From the NCBI GenBank assembly GCA_945861585.1, contig CAMAVC010000001.1, positions 69,947 to 133,946 on the forward strand: a DNA stretch of 64,000 nt, read 5' to 3'. This document shows positions 1 to 10,592 of the stretch, in pieces. Within the stretch, counting starts at the first letter, position 1, and each line of letters opens with the position of its first letter. Origin of the DNA: Planctomicrobium piriforme. Its GTDB lineage: Bacteria > Planctomycetota > Planctomycetia > Pirellulales > UBA1268. Position numbers and translations under genes: made by a program. The notes under the pieces were generated by a model. The model had not been told where the DNA came from. It did not search any database and was given only the letters and a program-made list of their open reading frames with translations.

Positions 1-119
1 TGTTCAACGCCCGACGCCGGCAATCGTTGCATGCCGAAAAGATTTCGGCCGTTGCGATTGTGAAATCGGTCGGGTGTGCGCAGGTTTCCCCCCGGATTTT
101 TCCAGGAAAATGGATGCCG

Positions 120-249
120 ACCATGCTCGTCATCGTCTCCGACCTCTCGCAGCAGCTTGCGACTGCAGTGAAGACCATGCCGCCCCTTGGAGGAGCGGTG
201 CCCGAGGTGAAGGCCGGGCTGTGGATTCGACCCTCACGAATCTGTGAAC
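120..249 (+). pseudogene. Remnant of a sulfatase C-terminus (3' gene fragment)
   Basis: Translation ...VSDLSQQLATAVKTMPPLGGAVPEVKAGLW aligns with the C-terminus of the intact sulfatase at 24267-25808 (VADLSKQLAAAVKTTLPADGTVPEIKPGLW). After LW the reading frame shifts by 1 nt, but the DNA still matches (..CTCACGAATCTGTGA vs ..CTCACGAATCCGTGA). Upstream sequence is not sulfatase-like. Confidence 0.7.
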
Positions 250-303
250 ACTGTCACTGTGGTAGCGTGTTAACGTGCGATTGGGGCTGGGCGGCAGAGA
301 GGC

Positions 304-843
304 ATGGATATGAACCGGGATGCGGACGAGCGCGCGGCGATGGCCGGCCTCTGGCTCGAAGCCGAGCCGGCCGTGCGGGCCTACGTGTTTGCCGCCGTGC
401 AGAACTTCCAGGATGCGGAGGACGTCGTGCAGCAGACGGCCCTCACGGCGGCCCGGCGGTTCGACGAATTCGATGCGAAGCGTCCGTTCGTGGCCTGGGC
501 GCTGTGGCTCGCCAAGTCGCGGATCATCGATCACTACCGGGCCCGGGGTCGGCAACGGGCCGTCTTCTCCGAAACGCTGCTCGACGGGATCGCCGAGGCG
601 CTCGTGGAACGGCATCCGCCGCGAGTCTCCGCGCACGCCGTCGCCCTGGAGCGGTGCCTGGAAAAACTTCCGCCCAAGTCGCGCCGCCTCCTTGACATGC
701 GGTACGCCGACGACGCCTCGATGGAGACGATCGCGGTGGCGATCGGATCGACCGCCGGGGCCGTGCGCGTGATGCTGTTCCGCATCCGCAACCTGCTGGC
801 CGAGTGTGTCCGCGGCGAACTGGCGACCGACGACCGCCCGTGA
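304..843 (+). CDS. ECF-type RNA polymerase sigma factor
   Basis: 179 aa; sigma-70 region 2 (FQDAEDVVQQTALTAARRFDEF) and region 4 (LPPKSRRLLDMRYADDASMETIAVAIGSTAGAVRVMLFRIRNLL). Confidence 0.9.
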   Translation: MDMNRDADERAAMAGLWLEAEPAVRAYVFAAVQNFQDAEDVVQQTALTAARRFDEFDAKRPFVAWALWLAKSRIIDHYRARGRQRAVFSETLLDGIAEALVERHPPRVSAHAVALERCLEKLPPKSRRLLDMRYADDASMETIAVAIGSTAGAVRVMLFRIRNLLAECVRGELATDDRP

Positions 844-919
844 GTGGCTTCCGGCCACGTTCTCCACGGGCCTGTTTCGCCGCGTGTTAACGTCTGTCGG
901 TTACGGGCGGCATACGGGC

Positions 920-2455
920 ATGGAACCCCGCAGCCTCGACGAAGACTTCCGCCAGGAGATCGACGATCTCCTCGACGCCCACGCGTCTGCAGCCGATCCG
1001 ACAGCGGACGACATCGCGCGGTGGGAGGCTCTCGCGAGCCGGCTCGAGTCCGACGCCGCGGCACGGGGGTATTTCGCCGAGCGGGCGCTGTTGCATGCGT
1101 CCCTCGAACGGTCGTTGACCCGCCGCCAGCTCGGCCAGTGGGCCGTCGAGCAGGCGCACGCGAGCGTCCGGTCCACGGCGAGCGTGCCACGAGTGACGTG
1201 GCGCTGGGCGACGGCCGGGCTCGGTGCGGTCGCCGCGCTCGTCGCCTTCGTGCTCCTCGTGCCGGCTGGGTGGGGCCGACCCTGCGCCACCGTCACGCGC
1301 GGCGTTGGCGCGGGCGTGCCCACGGCGGGCACGGCACTCGGCCACGAGCCCCACGACCTCGCCGCCGGTTTACTCGAACTGGCGACGCAGCGCGGCGGGC
1401 GGATCGTGATCGAGGCGCCGGCCTCGTTCCGGTTTGAGTCGGCGCAGCGGCTGCGGCTGTTCCAGGGCCGTGTGTCGGCCGACATCCCGCCCGCTGCCAA
1501 GGGTTTCACGGTGGTCACGCCGTCGGGCGAGGCCATCGACCTCGGCACGCGATTCGCCGTGGACGTGCCGCCGACGGGCAAGGCGGAGGTGCATGTCTTC
1601 TCCGGTGAGGTGATCGCCCGGGGGGACGCGACGCCGGCCCGCAGTCTGCGGGATGGCGACGCGTATTCATTGGCCACGAACTCCGCCCGCGAACTCCGCT
1701 CAGCGGCGTTTATTTCGGGCGACGAGGTAGGCGAACTTGCCGCTGCGGTGGCGGACGGCCGCGAGCGCGTGTCGCTCGACGCGGCCGCCCGGTTGCAGGC
1801 CGACCCGGCCCTGGTTGCATGGCTCGACTTCGAGGGCCGCGACGCGGCTGCCGCGGCCGGCCAGTATCGCCTCGTGCAGGGCCGGTGGCCGGGCTCGCGG
1901 GCGGCCGACTTCACGGAGATAGGCGACCACATTCCGATCGACGTCGGCGCAGGCGTGGCCTACCCCCAACTCACGCTCGCCGCCTGGGTGCGGCTCGACC
2001 GGCTCGGCGCACCCTACCAGTCGCTCTATCACACCGACGGTTGGGAGGCCGACAACCCCGGCCAGGTGCACTGGATGCTCACGCATTCGGGCGTGATGCG
2101 GCTGGCCCTACGCGGCATCCAGCCCGCACCGGGAGCGGTCAAGCAGCAGGGGCATCCCGATTCGCGGTCGCCCGTGCTCGGCGAGGAGGGGCGGTGGATC
2201 CACCTTGCGGCCGTCTACGACAGCGAGGCGAAGACGGCCCGCTTCTACGTCGATGGAGTGTTCGACAGCGAAACACATCTCGCCGTGGCCCCGCCCGCAC
2301 GGCTGGGCGCCGCACGGATCGGCAACTGGAACATGAACGACCGCCGGCTCAGCGGACGGATCGACGAGTTTTTCATTATCAGGCGGGCGCTTGGCGACGA
2401 CGAAATCCGCGCGATTCACGCGAGCGGCAATCCCTACGAGGTCGCGCGTCGATGA
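920..2455 (+). CDS. FecR-like anti-sigma/regulator with TM helix and C-terminal LamG (concanavalin-like) domain
   Basis: Start chosen at ATG 920 (MEPRSLDEDF). Single TM (WRWATAGLGAVAALVAFVLLVPAGW), FecR-like region (FTVVTPSGEAIDLGTRFAVDVPPTGKAEVHVFSGEVIARGD), LamG-like C-terminus (LTLAAWVRLDRLGAPYQSLYHTDGW...). Confidence 0.8.
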   Translation: MEPRSLDEDFRQEIDDLLDAHASAADPTADDIARWEALASRLESDAAARGYFAERALLHASLERSLTRRQLGQWAVEQAHASVRSTASVPRVTWRWATAGLGAVAALVAFVLLVPAGWGRPCATVTRGVGAGVPTAGTALGHEPHDLAAGLLELATQRGGRIVIEAPASFRFESAQRLRLFQGRVSADIPPAAKGFTVVTPSGEAIDLGTRFAVDVPPTGKAEVHVFSGEVIARGDATPARSLRDGDAYSLATNSARELRSAAFISGDEVGELAAAVADGRERVSLDAAARLQADPALVAWLDFEGRDAAAAAGQYRLVQGRWPGSRAADFTEIGDHIPIDVGAGVAYPQLTLAAWVRLDRLGAPYQSLYHTDGWEADNPGQVHWMLTHSGVMRLALRGIQPAPGAVKQQGHPDSRSPVLGEEGRWIHLAAVYDSEAKTARFYVDGVFDSETHLAVAPPARLGAARIGNWNMNDRRLSGRIDEFFIIRRALGDDEIRAIHASGNPYEVARR

Positions 2456-5298
2456 CCCGCTCCATCTCGTCGTTTCGTGCAGTGGTCTCGGCGGCATGCG
2501 TCGTCGCGTTAGGCATCGGCGTAGTCTGCGCCGCCGATAGGCCCGAGTTCGTGCGGGACATTCGCCCGCTCCTCGAAAAGCACTGCTATGCCTGCCATGC
2601 GGGCGATACGCCCAAGAGCGGCCTGCGGCTCGATATCAAGGAGGCGGCGTTCAAGGGGGGCGACGGCTGGGGCGCGGCCATCGTGCCGGGCAAGCCCGAC
2701 GACAGCCCACTTGTGCAATTCGCCCGGGGCGACGATCCGGATTTGCAGATGCCGCCCAAGGATGCCGACGTCGCGTTGCTCGACGAGCATGAGGTCGCCC
2801 TGCTTGCAGCCTGGGTCGAAGCCGGCGCCGTCTGGCCCGACGGGATCGACACGGCGACCGTCGTCGACACGTTGGATCACTGGGCTTTCAAGCCTGTTGC
2901 GAGGCCGGCCGCGCCCAGCGTGGCCGATGCGTCGTGGCCCAGAAACGACATCGACCGCTTCATCCTCGCCCGCCTCGAGGCCGAAGGCCTGGGGCCGGCG
3001 CCCGAGGCTGATCGCCTGGCGTGGCTCCGGCGGGTCACGTTCGACCTCGCGGGCCTGCCGCCCACCCCTGAGGAGCTCGCGCACTTCGCGGCCGACGCCT
3101 CACCCGGCGCCCACGAGCGAGCCATCGAACGCCTGCTTGCCTCACCGCGCTACGGCGAGCGGTATGCCCAGCACTGGCTCGACGTCGTCCGCTATGCCGA
3201 CACGCACGGTTATGAGGTGAACACCGAGCGGCCCAACGCCTGGCCCTACCGCGACTATTGCATCGCGGCGTTCAATGCCGATCTGCCCTACGACCGGTTC
3301 GTTCGCGAGCAGATCGCGGGAGCGGAGCCCGGCAAGGAGGCGTCGACTGGGTTTCTCGTGACGGCGGCTGTGCTGCTCCCGGGGCAGATCGGCAAGGACG
3401 AGGCTTCGAAACGGGCGGCCAGGCAGGACGCGCTCAACGACATCATCGTCAACACCTCCGACACGGTCCTGGGCCTCACGGTCGGCTGCGCCCGCTGTCA
3501 CGACCACAAGTTTGATCCCATCACCGCCCGCGACTACTACTCGCTGCAGGCGTTCTTCGCCGGCGTCGAATACGGCGAGCGGATGTTCGAGACGCCCGAG
3601 GCGGCACTTTTGCGGCAGGAGCACGACGACGCCCGGAAGCGGATCAGCGAGATCGACCGAGAACTGCCGCGGTATCAGCCGCTCGCCCGCGCCGGCCACA
3701 CCCGACCGGCCGTCACGTCGCCCCTCAACACCGATCGCATCGCGGCTGTGTCGGCCCGGAGGCTGCGGTTCACGATCCTCGACACGAATGCGCTCGAGCC
3801 GTGCATCGACGAGCTCGAGGTCTTCGACAGCGAAGGCCGCAACGTCGCCCTCGCGACCGCGGGCACGAAGCCGTCGTCATCCGGCAACCTCGTCACGGCC
3901 GGCGTACACGAACTCGAGCACGTCAACGACGGCCAGTATGGCAACGGCCGCAGCTGGATGGCGGCGACGCGGAAGGACGGCTGGGTGATGCTCGAGTTTG
4001 CGGAGCCCGTCACGATCGAGCGGATCGCGTGGGGCCGCGACCGCACGGAGAAATTCAAGGATCGCACCCCGACGGCCTACCGGATCGAGGTGTCGGCCGG
4101 CACGGGTGTCGACGATCCCTGGGCGCTCGTGGCCGACTCGACCGACCGGCTGGCCTTTGGCACGAAGGACAAACCGCCGCTCGCAGGGCTCTCAGCCGAG
4201 GAGCAGAAAAAGGTCGCGGCGCTGGAAAAGGAAAAAACCACGCTGCAGGCCACGATGCGGGCGATCGTTCGTGACACGCGCGTGTTCGCCGGCAGCTTCA
4301 AGGATCCGCACCCCGTGCATCTGCTCAATCGCGGCGACGCCGAACAGCGGAAGGAAGAACTGGCCCCGGAGTCGATCGCCGCCTTTGCCGGGCTGGTCGC
4401 GCCCGTCAGCCTGGCGAAAGACGCTCCCGATCCAGAACGCCGCCAGGCTCTCGCGGGTTGGCTTACCGATCCCAAGCATCCGCTGCCGGCCCGCGTGATC
4501 GTGAACCGGATCTGGCAGTGGCACTTCGGCACCGGCCTCGTGGACACGCCGAACGATTTTGGTCGCAATGGATCCAAGCCAACGCATCCCGAACTGCTCG
4601 ACTGGCTCGCCGATGAGTTCGTGAAGGGCGGCTGGTCGATCAAGAACCTGCACCGGCTGATCCTCGGCTCGGCCACGTATCGGCAGGCGAGCGCGGCCAC
4701 GGCGGCCGGCCTCGCCAAGGACGCCGACACGCGGCTCCTGTGGCGGTTTCTGCCGCGGAGGCTCGAGGCCGAGACGATCCGCGACACGATGCTCGCCGTG
4801 AGCGGCCGGCTGAACATCGACATGGGAGGCCGCGGGTTCGACCTCTTCAAGTCGCGGGGCGGACTCTCCGGTTTCCCGCCGGTCGAAACGTTCGATGCCG
4901 CCGGACGGCGGCGCATGATCTACGCCCACAAGGTGCGGATGGAGCGGGATGACGTGTTCGGCGCATTCGACTGCCCCGACGCCGGCCAGTCGATGGCCCG
5001 TCGCCGGCAATCGACCACGCCGATCCAGGCCCTCAATCTCTTCAACAGCCCGTTCACGATCGACGAGGCCAAGGCGTTTGCCGAGCGCGTGGAGGCCGAC
5101 GTAGCACAGGCGTCGCCAGCTTCGTCGGCGGGCGAGGACTCTGTGCGCCGGCAGATCGACCGCGCCTTCCAGCTGGCCTACGCCCGCCCGCCCGATCCGG
5201 TCGAAATGTCCGCGGCGGAGGGAATGATCCGCGAGCACGGCCTGCCGCTGCTCTGCCGCGTGATCTTCAATTCCAACGAGTTTCTGTTCGTTCCCTGA
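2452..5298 (+). CDS. Planctomycete cytochrome c (PSCyt1) / DUF1549 / DUF1553 protein
   Basis: Signal peptide, CxxCH (KHCYACHAG), [15 protein letters not shown]-terminal DUF1553-like ([26 protein letters not shown]). ATGA overlap with the upstream CDS. Confidence 0.9.
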   Translation: MTRSISSFRAVVSAACVVALGIGVVCAADRPEFVRDIRPLLEKHCYACHAGDTPKSGLRLDIKEAAFKGGDGWGAAIVPGKPDDSPLVQFARGDDPDLQMPPKDADVALLDEHEVALLAAWVEAGAVWPDGIDTATVVDTLDHWAFKPVARPAAPSVADASWPRNDIDRFILARLEAEGLGPAPEADRLAWLRRVTFDLAGLPPTPEELAHFAADASPGAHERAIERLLASPRYGERYAQHWLDVVRYADTHGYEVNTERPNAWPYRDYCIAAFNADLPYDRFVREQIAGAEPGKEASTGFLVTAAVLLPGQIGKDEASKRAARQDALNDIIVNTSDTVLGLTVGCARCHDHKFDPITARDYYSLQAFFAGVEYGERMFETPEAALLRQEHDDARKRISEIDRELPRYQPLARAGHTRPAVTSPLNTDRIAAVSARRLRFTILDTNALEPCIDELEVFDSEGRNVALATAGTKPSSSGNLVTAGVHELEHVNDGQYGNGRSWMAATRKDGWVMLEFAEPVTIERIAWGRDRTEKFKDRTPTAYRIEVSAGTGVDDPWALVADSTDRLAFGTKDKPPLAGLSAEEQKKVAALEKEKTTLQATMRAIVRDTRVFAGSFKDPHPVHLLNRGDAEQRKEELAPESIAAFAGLVAPVSLAKDAPDPERRQALAGWLTDPKHPLPARVIVNRIWQWHFGTGLVDTPNDFGRNGSKPTHPELLDWLADEFVKGGWSIKNLHRLILGSATYRQASAATAAGLAKDADTRLLWRFLPRRLEAETIRDTMLAVSGRLNIDMGGRGFDLFKSRGGLSGFPPVETFDAAGRRRMIYAHKVRMERDDVFGAFDCPDAGQSMARRRQSTTPIQALNLFNSPFTIDEAKAFAERVEADVAQASPASSAGEDSVRRQIDRAFQLAYARPPDPVEMSAAEGMIREHGLPLLCRVIFNSNEFLFVP

Positions 5299-5323
5299 TT
5301 CGGAAGCGTCGAGGAGCCCTGGC

Positions 5324-6802
5324 ATGACACCGTCTGAACGAATCTCCTGCGCTGGCCGGCAGCTCCTCGATCGCCGCCGGTTCCTCGGCGACTCGGCCAC
5401 TGCTCTGGGATCGATCGCGCTCTCGAGCCTGCTGGCGAGCGACAACCTGCTCGCCGCCGCTGATCCGATCCGGCCGCTGATCGACCCGGCCCACCCCTAC
5501 GCTCCGCGGCAGCCGCACTTTTCGCCGAAAGCGAAAAACGTGCTTGTCATCTTCTGTGCCGGCGCCGTGAGCCAGCTTGAGACGTGGGACTGGAAACCGG
5601 AGCTCGTGAAGTGGGACGACACGCCACTGCCGGGCGGTCCGGCGGTGACGTTCCAAGGGCCGGCCGGCAACCTCGCGCGGCCGCAGTATGCGTTCAAGCC
5701 GCGCGGCCAGACGGGGAAGATGGTGTCGGAAATGATCCCGCACCTCGCGGACCTCACCGACGACATCGCCTTCGTTCATTCGCTCACGAGCAAGACGAAC
5801 ACGCACGGCCCCGCCGAGAATTTTCTCTCTACGGGCTCGATCTTCGACGGCTTCCCGAGCATCGGGTCGTGGGTGACGTATGCGCTCGGCAGTGACAACC
5901 AGGACCTCCCCGCGTTCGTGTCGCTCCTCGATCCGCGTGGCATCCCGCAGGCGAGCAGCAACAACTGGGGGCCGGGGTTTTTGCCCGCGGAGTTTCAGGG
6001 CACGACGCTCTCCGCCAAGGACCCGGTGCGGCACCTTGCGCCGGCTGGAGGCATCGGCCCCGAGGCCGACCGCGCCGCCCGCGACCTGCTCGTGCGGATG
6101 AACGAGCAGCACCTGGCCCGGCATCCCGACGACAACTCGCTCGCCGCCCGGATCGCGAGCTATGAGCTCGCGGCGCGGATGCAGCTGTCGATGCCCGCGC
6201 TCAACGACCTCTCGACGGAGTCGGCCGCGACGCTCGAAGCGTACGGTGCCAACGATTCGCAGAACCCGACGAAGGCCGCGTTCGCGAAAAACTGCATCCT
6301 CGCCCGCCGGCTGATCGAGAAGGGCGTGCGGTTCGTGCAGCTTTTCAACGGCGCGTATGCCAGCGGCGGCGAGCTCAACTGGGACGGCCACTCGAAGCTC
6401 AAGGAGCAGTACGACCGCCACGCGGCGATCCTCGACCAGCCGGCTGCGGCGCTGATCAAGGATCTCAAGCAGCGGGGCCTGCTCTCGGAAACGCTCGTCG
6501 TGTGGTGCACCGAGTTCGGCCGGATGCCGTTCTTCCAGAAGGGAGCCAAGGGCCGCGACCACAATCCCGACGGCTTCACCTGCTGGATGACTGGCGCCGG
6601 CGTGAAGCCGGGCGTGAGCCACGGCGCGACGGACGAACTGGGCGTGAAGGCCGTGGAAAACAAACGCTCGCTCTACGACTTCAACGCCACGATCCTGCAC
6701 CTCCTCGGCCTCGACCACACGCGGCTCTCCTTCCGCCACAACGGCTTCGACCGCCGGCTCACCGACGTGCATGGCCACGTCATCCGCGAGATCCTGGCCT
6801 GA
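5324..6802 (+). CDS. DUF1501 domain protein
   Basis: [22 protein letters not shown] twin-arginine-like leader; [43 protein letters not shown] near the C-terminus. Confidence 0.9.
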   Translation: MTPSERISCAGRQLLDRRRFLGDSATALGSIALSSLLASDNLLAAADPIRPLIDPAHPYAPRQPHFSPKAKNVLVIFCAGAVSQLETWDWKPELVKWDDTPLPGGPAVTFQGPAGNLARPQYAFKPRGQTGKMVSEMIPHLADLTDDIAFVHSLTSKTNTHGPAENFLSTGSIFDGFPSIGSWVTYALGSDNQDLPAFVSLLDPRGIPQASSNNWGPGFLPAEFQGTTLSAKDPVRHLAPAGGIGPEADRAARDLLVRMNEQHLARHPDDNSLAARIASYELAARMQLSMPALNDLSTESAATLEAYGANDSQNPTKAAFAKNCILARRLIEKGVRFVQLFNGAYASGGELNWDGHSKLKEQYDRHAAILDQPAAALIKDLKQRGLLSETLVVWCTEFGRMPFFQKGAKGRDHNPDGFTCWMTGAGVKPGVSHGATDELGVKAVENKRSLYDFNATILHLLGLDHTRLSFRHNGFDRRLTDVHGHVIREILA

Positions 6803-6823
6803 CCCGGGGCTGGCTAGCCCATT

Positions 6824-8548
6824 TCAATCCTCGCCGGGCGGAAGGCCGACCTGCGCCCGGAGCCAGTTCCGGATGAATTCCCGCGCCGGGGTGGGCCGCA
6901 GGGAAAAGATCGATCCGTGGTTGACCCACGGCAGCGGATAGAACGTCACCTCGCTCGTCGCCGGCTTGTGCGCTGCGATGAGTTCGCGGGTCTTCGTCTG
7001 GCTCGAGTCGTAGATCGGCTTGAGCTTGAAGGCCGCAATGGCCTCGCCGATCGTAGTGCAGCCGGCCGCCTCGATCTTTGGGACGAGTTGCGTGTCCGGA
7101 TTGCCGTTGAGGGGATCCGTGTTGTATTCCGCGATGCACAGTTGCGAGATCCTTCCCAGCCGCGCGATGCTCTTCGCGGCGACCTCCTTGTAGTCGGCGC
7201 CGCCGAGGGCGATCTTGGTGCCCGTGATGTCGAGACCGGCGTGGAAATAGTGGGCGCCCGGCACCATCGCCTTCCACAGCGACGCGATCTCGTCGTCGTA
7301 GAGACCGATGAGGTTGCAGGCGATGCCGCCCCGGGAGTTGCCCACCAGTACGCAGTTGGCCGGGTCTCCGCCCCAGTTGTCGCACACCTCGCGCACGGCC
7401 TGCTTGGCGTATGCGACGGTGTTCGGGAGCGCGGCACCGGCGCCCCAGTTCACCTGGACATCGGGCTGCGTCGCCGGGAATTCGCTCACGATGGGGAGGA
7501 TCACCCAGATGAAGTCCCGGCCGCCGGTGAGCCCGTAGCCGATGCCTTTCAGGCTCTGCACCCCCACGGTGTTGCCGAGGTATTCGAACACGACGGGATG
7601 CTTTTTTCCCGGTTCCCAGTTGGTCGGCAGGTAGACGGCATGCCCCTGCAGCGCGTTGGGAGAGGCGGGCCGGCCGGAAGGAAAGAACTTCGGATTCGCA
7701 ATCTGGTCCATGACCACCTTCCCAGGCCCGGGCGTGTCGGAAAACTCGATCGGCCGGGTGAGGTCTTCGGGAATCGTGCGGATGTCGTACGGGACATCGA
7801 GCCGCGGGGCGGGCGCCACCGCCGCCGGCGCGACGGCGGGCCCTGGCTGCCCCGCGCGGCGGGCATCGCCGAGGTGGTAGGCGGCGAGCACCCGCTCCAC
7901 GAGCGGTCGCGACGTCTCATTCATCCGCTCGAGGAGGAGCGGCCGCGGGTCGCCGGGGGCAGCAGCCACGGGGTTTTCCCGAATCCGCGCCTCGAGTTTC
8001 TCGCGGGAATATTCGGCCGCGATGACGGCCTTTGCCTCGTCCGGGGCGACGCCTTCCAAGCGTTTGAGAATGTCGCCAAACATCACGGGGGTGAGACGAA
8101 CCGCGTCGGCGTCGGGCCGCTCGACTTCGAACGTCGGAAACCACCCGAAGGACCGCCCGTCGGGAAGCGGGTCGGCGCCAAGTTTCTCGCAGACGAGATA
8201 ACGCCGGTCGCCGAGCGGCGCAAGCCACGCCTTCCACCACGCCAGCCCCGCCGCACCGCCAGGGCCGAACGTGCCGAGCCGGCCGTCCTTGGCTGCATAG
8301 AACGAGATCGCCGTCACGAGATAGCAATGCTCGTCGAAGGCCTTCACGAGGTAGATGGTCTGCTGCCGCCCGGGGCCATACTCAACGCCGCCGACCGCAC
8401 ACTGGGCCAATTCCAGGCCGTCGTGCAGCCAGGTGCCTTCAAGCGTGGGGTCAACCGTGCTCGTTGCCGGATCGCCGATCGGCGAGGGCAGGCAGCCCGC
8501 GAGCATCCCGGTCACGAGGACGATGGCGACCAGCAGCCAGCGATTCAT
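6824..8548 (-). CDS. Lipoprotein with C-terminal alpha/beta-hydrolase (esterase/depolymerase-like) domain
   Basis: Lipobox (VTGMLAGC); GNSRGG nucleophile elbow (GxSxG); C-terminal NHGSIFSLRPTPAREFIRNWL. Confidence 0.75.
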   Translation of the reverse strand: MNRWLLVAIVLVTGMLAGCLPSPIGDPATSTVDPTLEGTWLHDGLELAQCAVGGVEYGPGRQQTIYLVKAFDEHCYLVTAISFYAAKDGRLGTFGPGGAAGLAWWKAWLAPLGDRRYLVCEKLGADPLPDGRSFGWFPTFEVERPDADAVRLTPVMFGDILKRLEGVAPDEAKAVIAAEYSREKLEARIRENPVAAAPGDPRPLLLERMNETSRPLVERVLAAYHLGDARRAGQPGPAVAPAAVAPAPRLDVPYDIRTIPEDLTRPIEFSDTPGPGKVVMDQIANPKFFPSGRPASPNALQGHAVYLPTNWEPGKKHPVVFEYLGNTVGVQSLKGIGYGLTGGRDFIWVILPIVSEFPATQPDVQVNWGAGAALPNTVAYAKQAVREVCDNWGGDPANCVLVGNSRGGIACNLIGLYDDEIASLWKAMVPGAHYFHAGLDITGTKIALGGADYKEVAAKSIARLGRISQLCIAEYNTDPLNGNPDTQLVPKIEAAGCTTIGEAIAAFKLKPIYDSSQTKTRELIAAHKPATSEVTFYPLPWVNHGSIFSLRPTPAREFIRNWLRAQVGLPPGED

Positions 8549-8585
8549 GGTTCGGCAAGGCCTGTCATGCGGACGAAATCGCCGC

Positions 8586-9449
8586 TCACGAGCCCTTCAG
8601 CTTCTCGAGGATTGGCTTGAGCCGCGCGGCATAGGCATCGTAGCCTTCCGCAGAGAGGTGGATGTTGTCCGGCTTGAAGAGGCTCTTCTTGAGCGTGCCG
8701 TCGGCCTCGACGAAGTCCGGGGTGAGATCGAGCACCTGGACCATCGGATCGGCGGCGAGGTCGAGGCCGTCGATCGCGGCGTTGGTCTTCTTGATGTCTT
8801 CGTAAAACCGGTTGCCAGGGGCGTGGGCGGGCAGCACCTTGGCCACGATCAGGTGGGCCTTCGGGAACTTTTCGCGCAGGTTGAGCGCACACGTCTTGAT
8901 GCCCTGGGCCGCCGGCTCGATGCCGGTCTCGGGTGTGAAGAACATGTTGTTGTTGCCGATCATGAGGATCACGACCTTGGGCTCGAGGCCGGCGACGCCG
9001 CCGTGGTCGAGCCGCCAGAGAACGTTTTGCGTCTTCTCGCCTCCGATACCGATGTTCACGGCCTTGGAGTCGGGAAAGTTTCGCTTCCAGGAGTCGCCCC
9101 ACTGGATTGTGATCGAGTCGCCCACGAGCAGGACGTCGATCGGCCCCTTGTTCGCCTCGACCATCGTCACGAGCTTGGCGTGGGTGTCGAGCCAGCTGCG
9201 GCCGCCGAACGACCCGGCCGTCGGCACCACGGGCCAGAGATTCGGCATGTGCTTGTTTTGTTCCTTCCCGGGCCGCCGCTCGAATTCCGGCTTTATGGTG
9301 TAGGCCTCGGCCTCGGGCGTGAGCGGCCAGCCGGTCTTCTGGGGCTCGGCCGTCTCGTAGGCGTAGTCGAGGGCCACAATCGGAACCATATGGAGCGTCG
9401 AGAGAGTCGTGGCCACCATCGCTACAGTGATCAGGGAGCGGGCGTGCAT
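8586..9449 (-). CDS. SGNH/GDSL-family hydrolase, type 1
   Basis: GDSITIQWGDSW, IGIGGEKTQNVLWRLDHG, MIGNNNMF and DNIHLSAEGY blocks; signal peptide; start at MHARSL. Confidence 0.85.
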   Translation of the reverse strand: MHARSLITVAMVATTLSTLHMVPIVALDYAYETAEPQKTGWPLTPEAEAYTIKPEFERRPGKEQNKHMPNLWPVVPTAGSFGGRSWLDTHAKLVTMVEANKGPIDVLLVGDSITIQWGDSWKRNFPDSKAVNIGIGGEKTQNVLWRLDHGGVAGLEPKVVILMIGNNNMFFTPETGIEPAAQGIKTCALNLREKFPKAHLIVAKVLPAHAPGNRFYEDIKKTNAAIDGLDLAADPMVQVLDLTPDFVEADGTLKKSLFKPDNIHLSAEGYDAYAARLKPILEKLKGS

Positions 9450-9493
9450 GCGAAGCCTTTCGAAAGTCAGGGAACAAATCCTCGAGGGAAACA

Positions 9494-10444
9494 TCATGTG
9501 CCGTCGTCGGCGAGCACCTTGGTGAGCACCGGGGCGAGGGCGTCGGCCAGGAGGCCGTAGCCCACCGGGGAGAGATGGAGGTGGCCGTCGGAATAGGCCG
9601 CTGGATTGAGCTTTCCCTCGGCGGCGAAAAAGCCGGCGCCCGCATCGACCACGTGCACGTGGTCGTCCTTCGGGAGTTCGAGCGCGTCGAGGGCCGCGTT
9701 GATCGCCAGGATGCCGCGGTGCACGGCACTGTCCGGGGCGAAGGCCGGCACGACTTTCACGACGACGATCCGCGCCGCCGGCGCCTTCAGTCGCACGTTC
9801 TCCACGCACAGCGCGACGCCCTGGGCCACGGCCTCCGGGGGCACGCCGTTGGCCGCGACGTGCGGCGCGTTGTTGACGCCGATCATGAGCACGACCGCCC
9901 GGGGCGTGACGCCGTCGAGCAGGCCGTGTTCGAGCCGCCAGAGCACGCTCTCCGTGCGGTCGCCGCCGATGCCCGCGTTGACCGTGCGAAACCGGCCGAA
10001 GGGTTTCTGCCACGCCTGGCCGAAGGGCACGTTGTCGATCGGGCTGCCGCCCCAGCCCTGCGTGATCGAGTCGCCGACGAGGAGCACGTCGAGATCTTTG
10101 CCGGCTGCCCGCGCCTGCTCGATGGCCTTGGCGTGGTGGTTGATCCAGATGTTCTCCTCCGGGGCCTTTCGCCAGCGGCTCGCCGTCGGCACGACGGGCC
10201 ACATGTCGGGGCGATGCTTTTTCACGTCCTTGCCCGGCTTGCGTTCGAACTCCGGGATCTGGACGTAGGCGTGCTCCTCCGCCGAGAGCGGCCAGCCGAA
10301 CGGCTGCGGATCGAGACGGCCCTCCGCGTAGGCCGGATACGGATAGGCAGGGCTTCGTGCCTCCGCGGCGACACAGTGGTCGGCACGGGCTGCGATGAAG
10401 GAGAAGGAGACGAGGAGAACGGCGAGGAGGCGATGCTTGCTCAT
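9494..10444 (-). CDS. SGNH/GDSL-family hydrolase, type 2
   Basis: GDSITQGWGGSPIDN, GIGGDRTESVLWRLEHG, MIGVNNAP, DGHLHLSPVGY; start at MSKHRLL with signal peptide. Confidence 0.85.
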   Translation of the reverse strand: MSKHRLLAVLLVSFSFIAARADHCVAAEARSPAYPYPAYAEGRLDPQPFGWPLSAEEHAYVQIPEFERKPGKDVKKHRPDMWPVVPTASRWRKAPEENIWINHHAKAIEQARAAGKDLDVLLVGDSITQGWGGSPIDNVPFGQAWQKPFGRFRTVNAGIGGDRTESVLWRLEHGLLDGVTPRAVVLMIGVNNAPHVAANGVPPEAVAQGVALCVENVRLKAPAARIVVVKVVPAFAPDSAVHRGILAINAALDALELPKDDHVHVVDAGAGFFAAEGKLNPAAYSDGHLHLSPVGYGLLADALAPVLTKVLADDGT

Positions 10445-10592
10445 GCCTGCGACTCTACGGTCATGCTCCGCTGGAAAAGAGTCGGAATCTTGCGGACACG
10501 CCGGCGAGACACGCGCCCTCGCTGGCAGACTTTCCTCTACGGGGCTTCGGCCCCCATCCCTCCCGACTCCCAAGCAAACCAGGATCATCACC

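Noticed and set aside
27-695. 222-aa plus-strand ORF at window start
   Set aside because: Joins the sulfatase remnant to an out-of-frame shadow of the sigma factor; not a real gene.
5267-8620. Long antisense ORFs 5267-6778 (-) and 6917-8620 (+)
   Set aside because: Shadow ORFs over DUF1501 and the hydrolase lipoprotein; no recognisable motifs.
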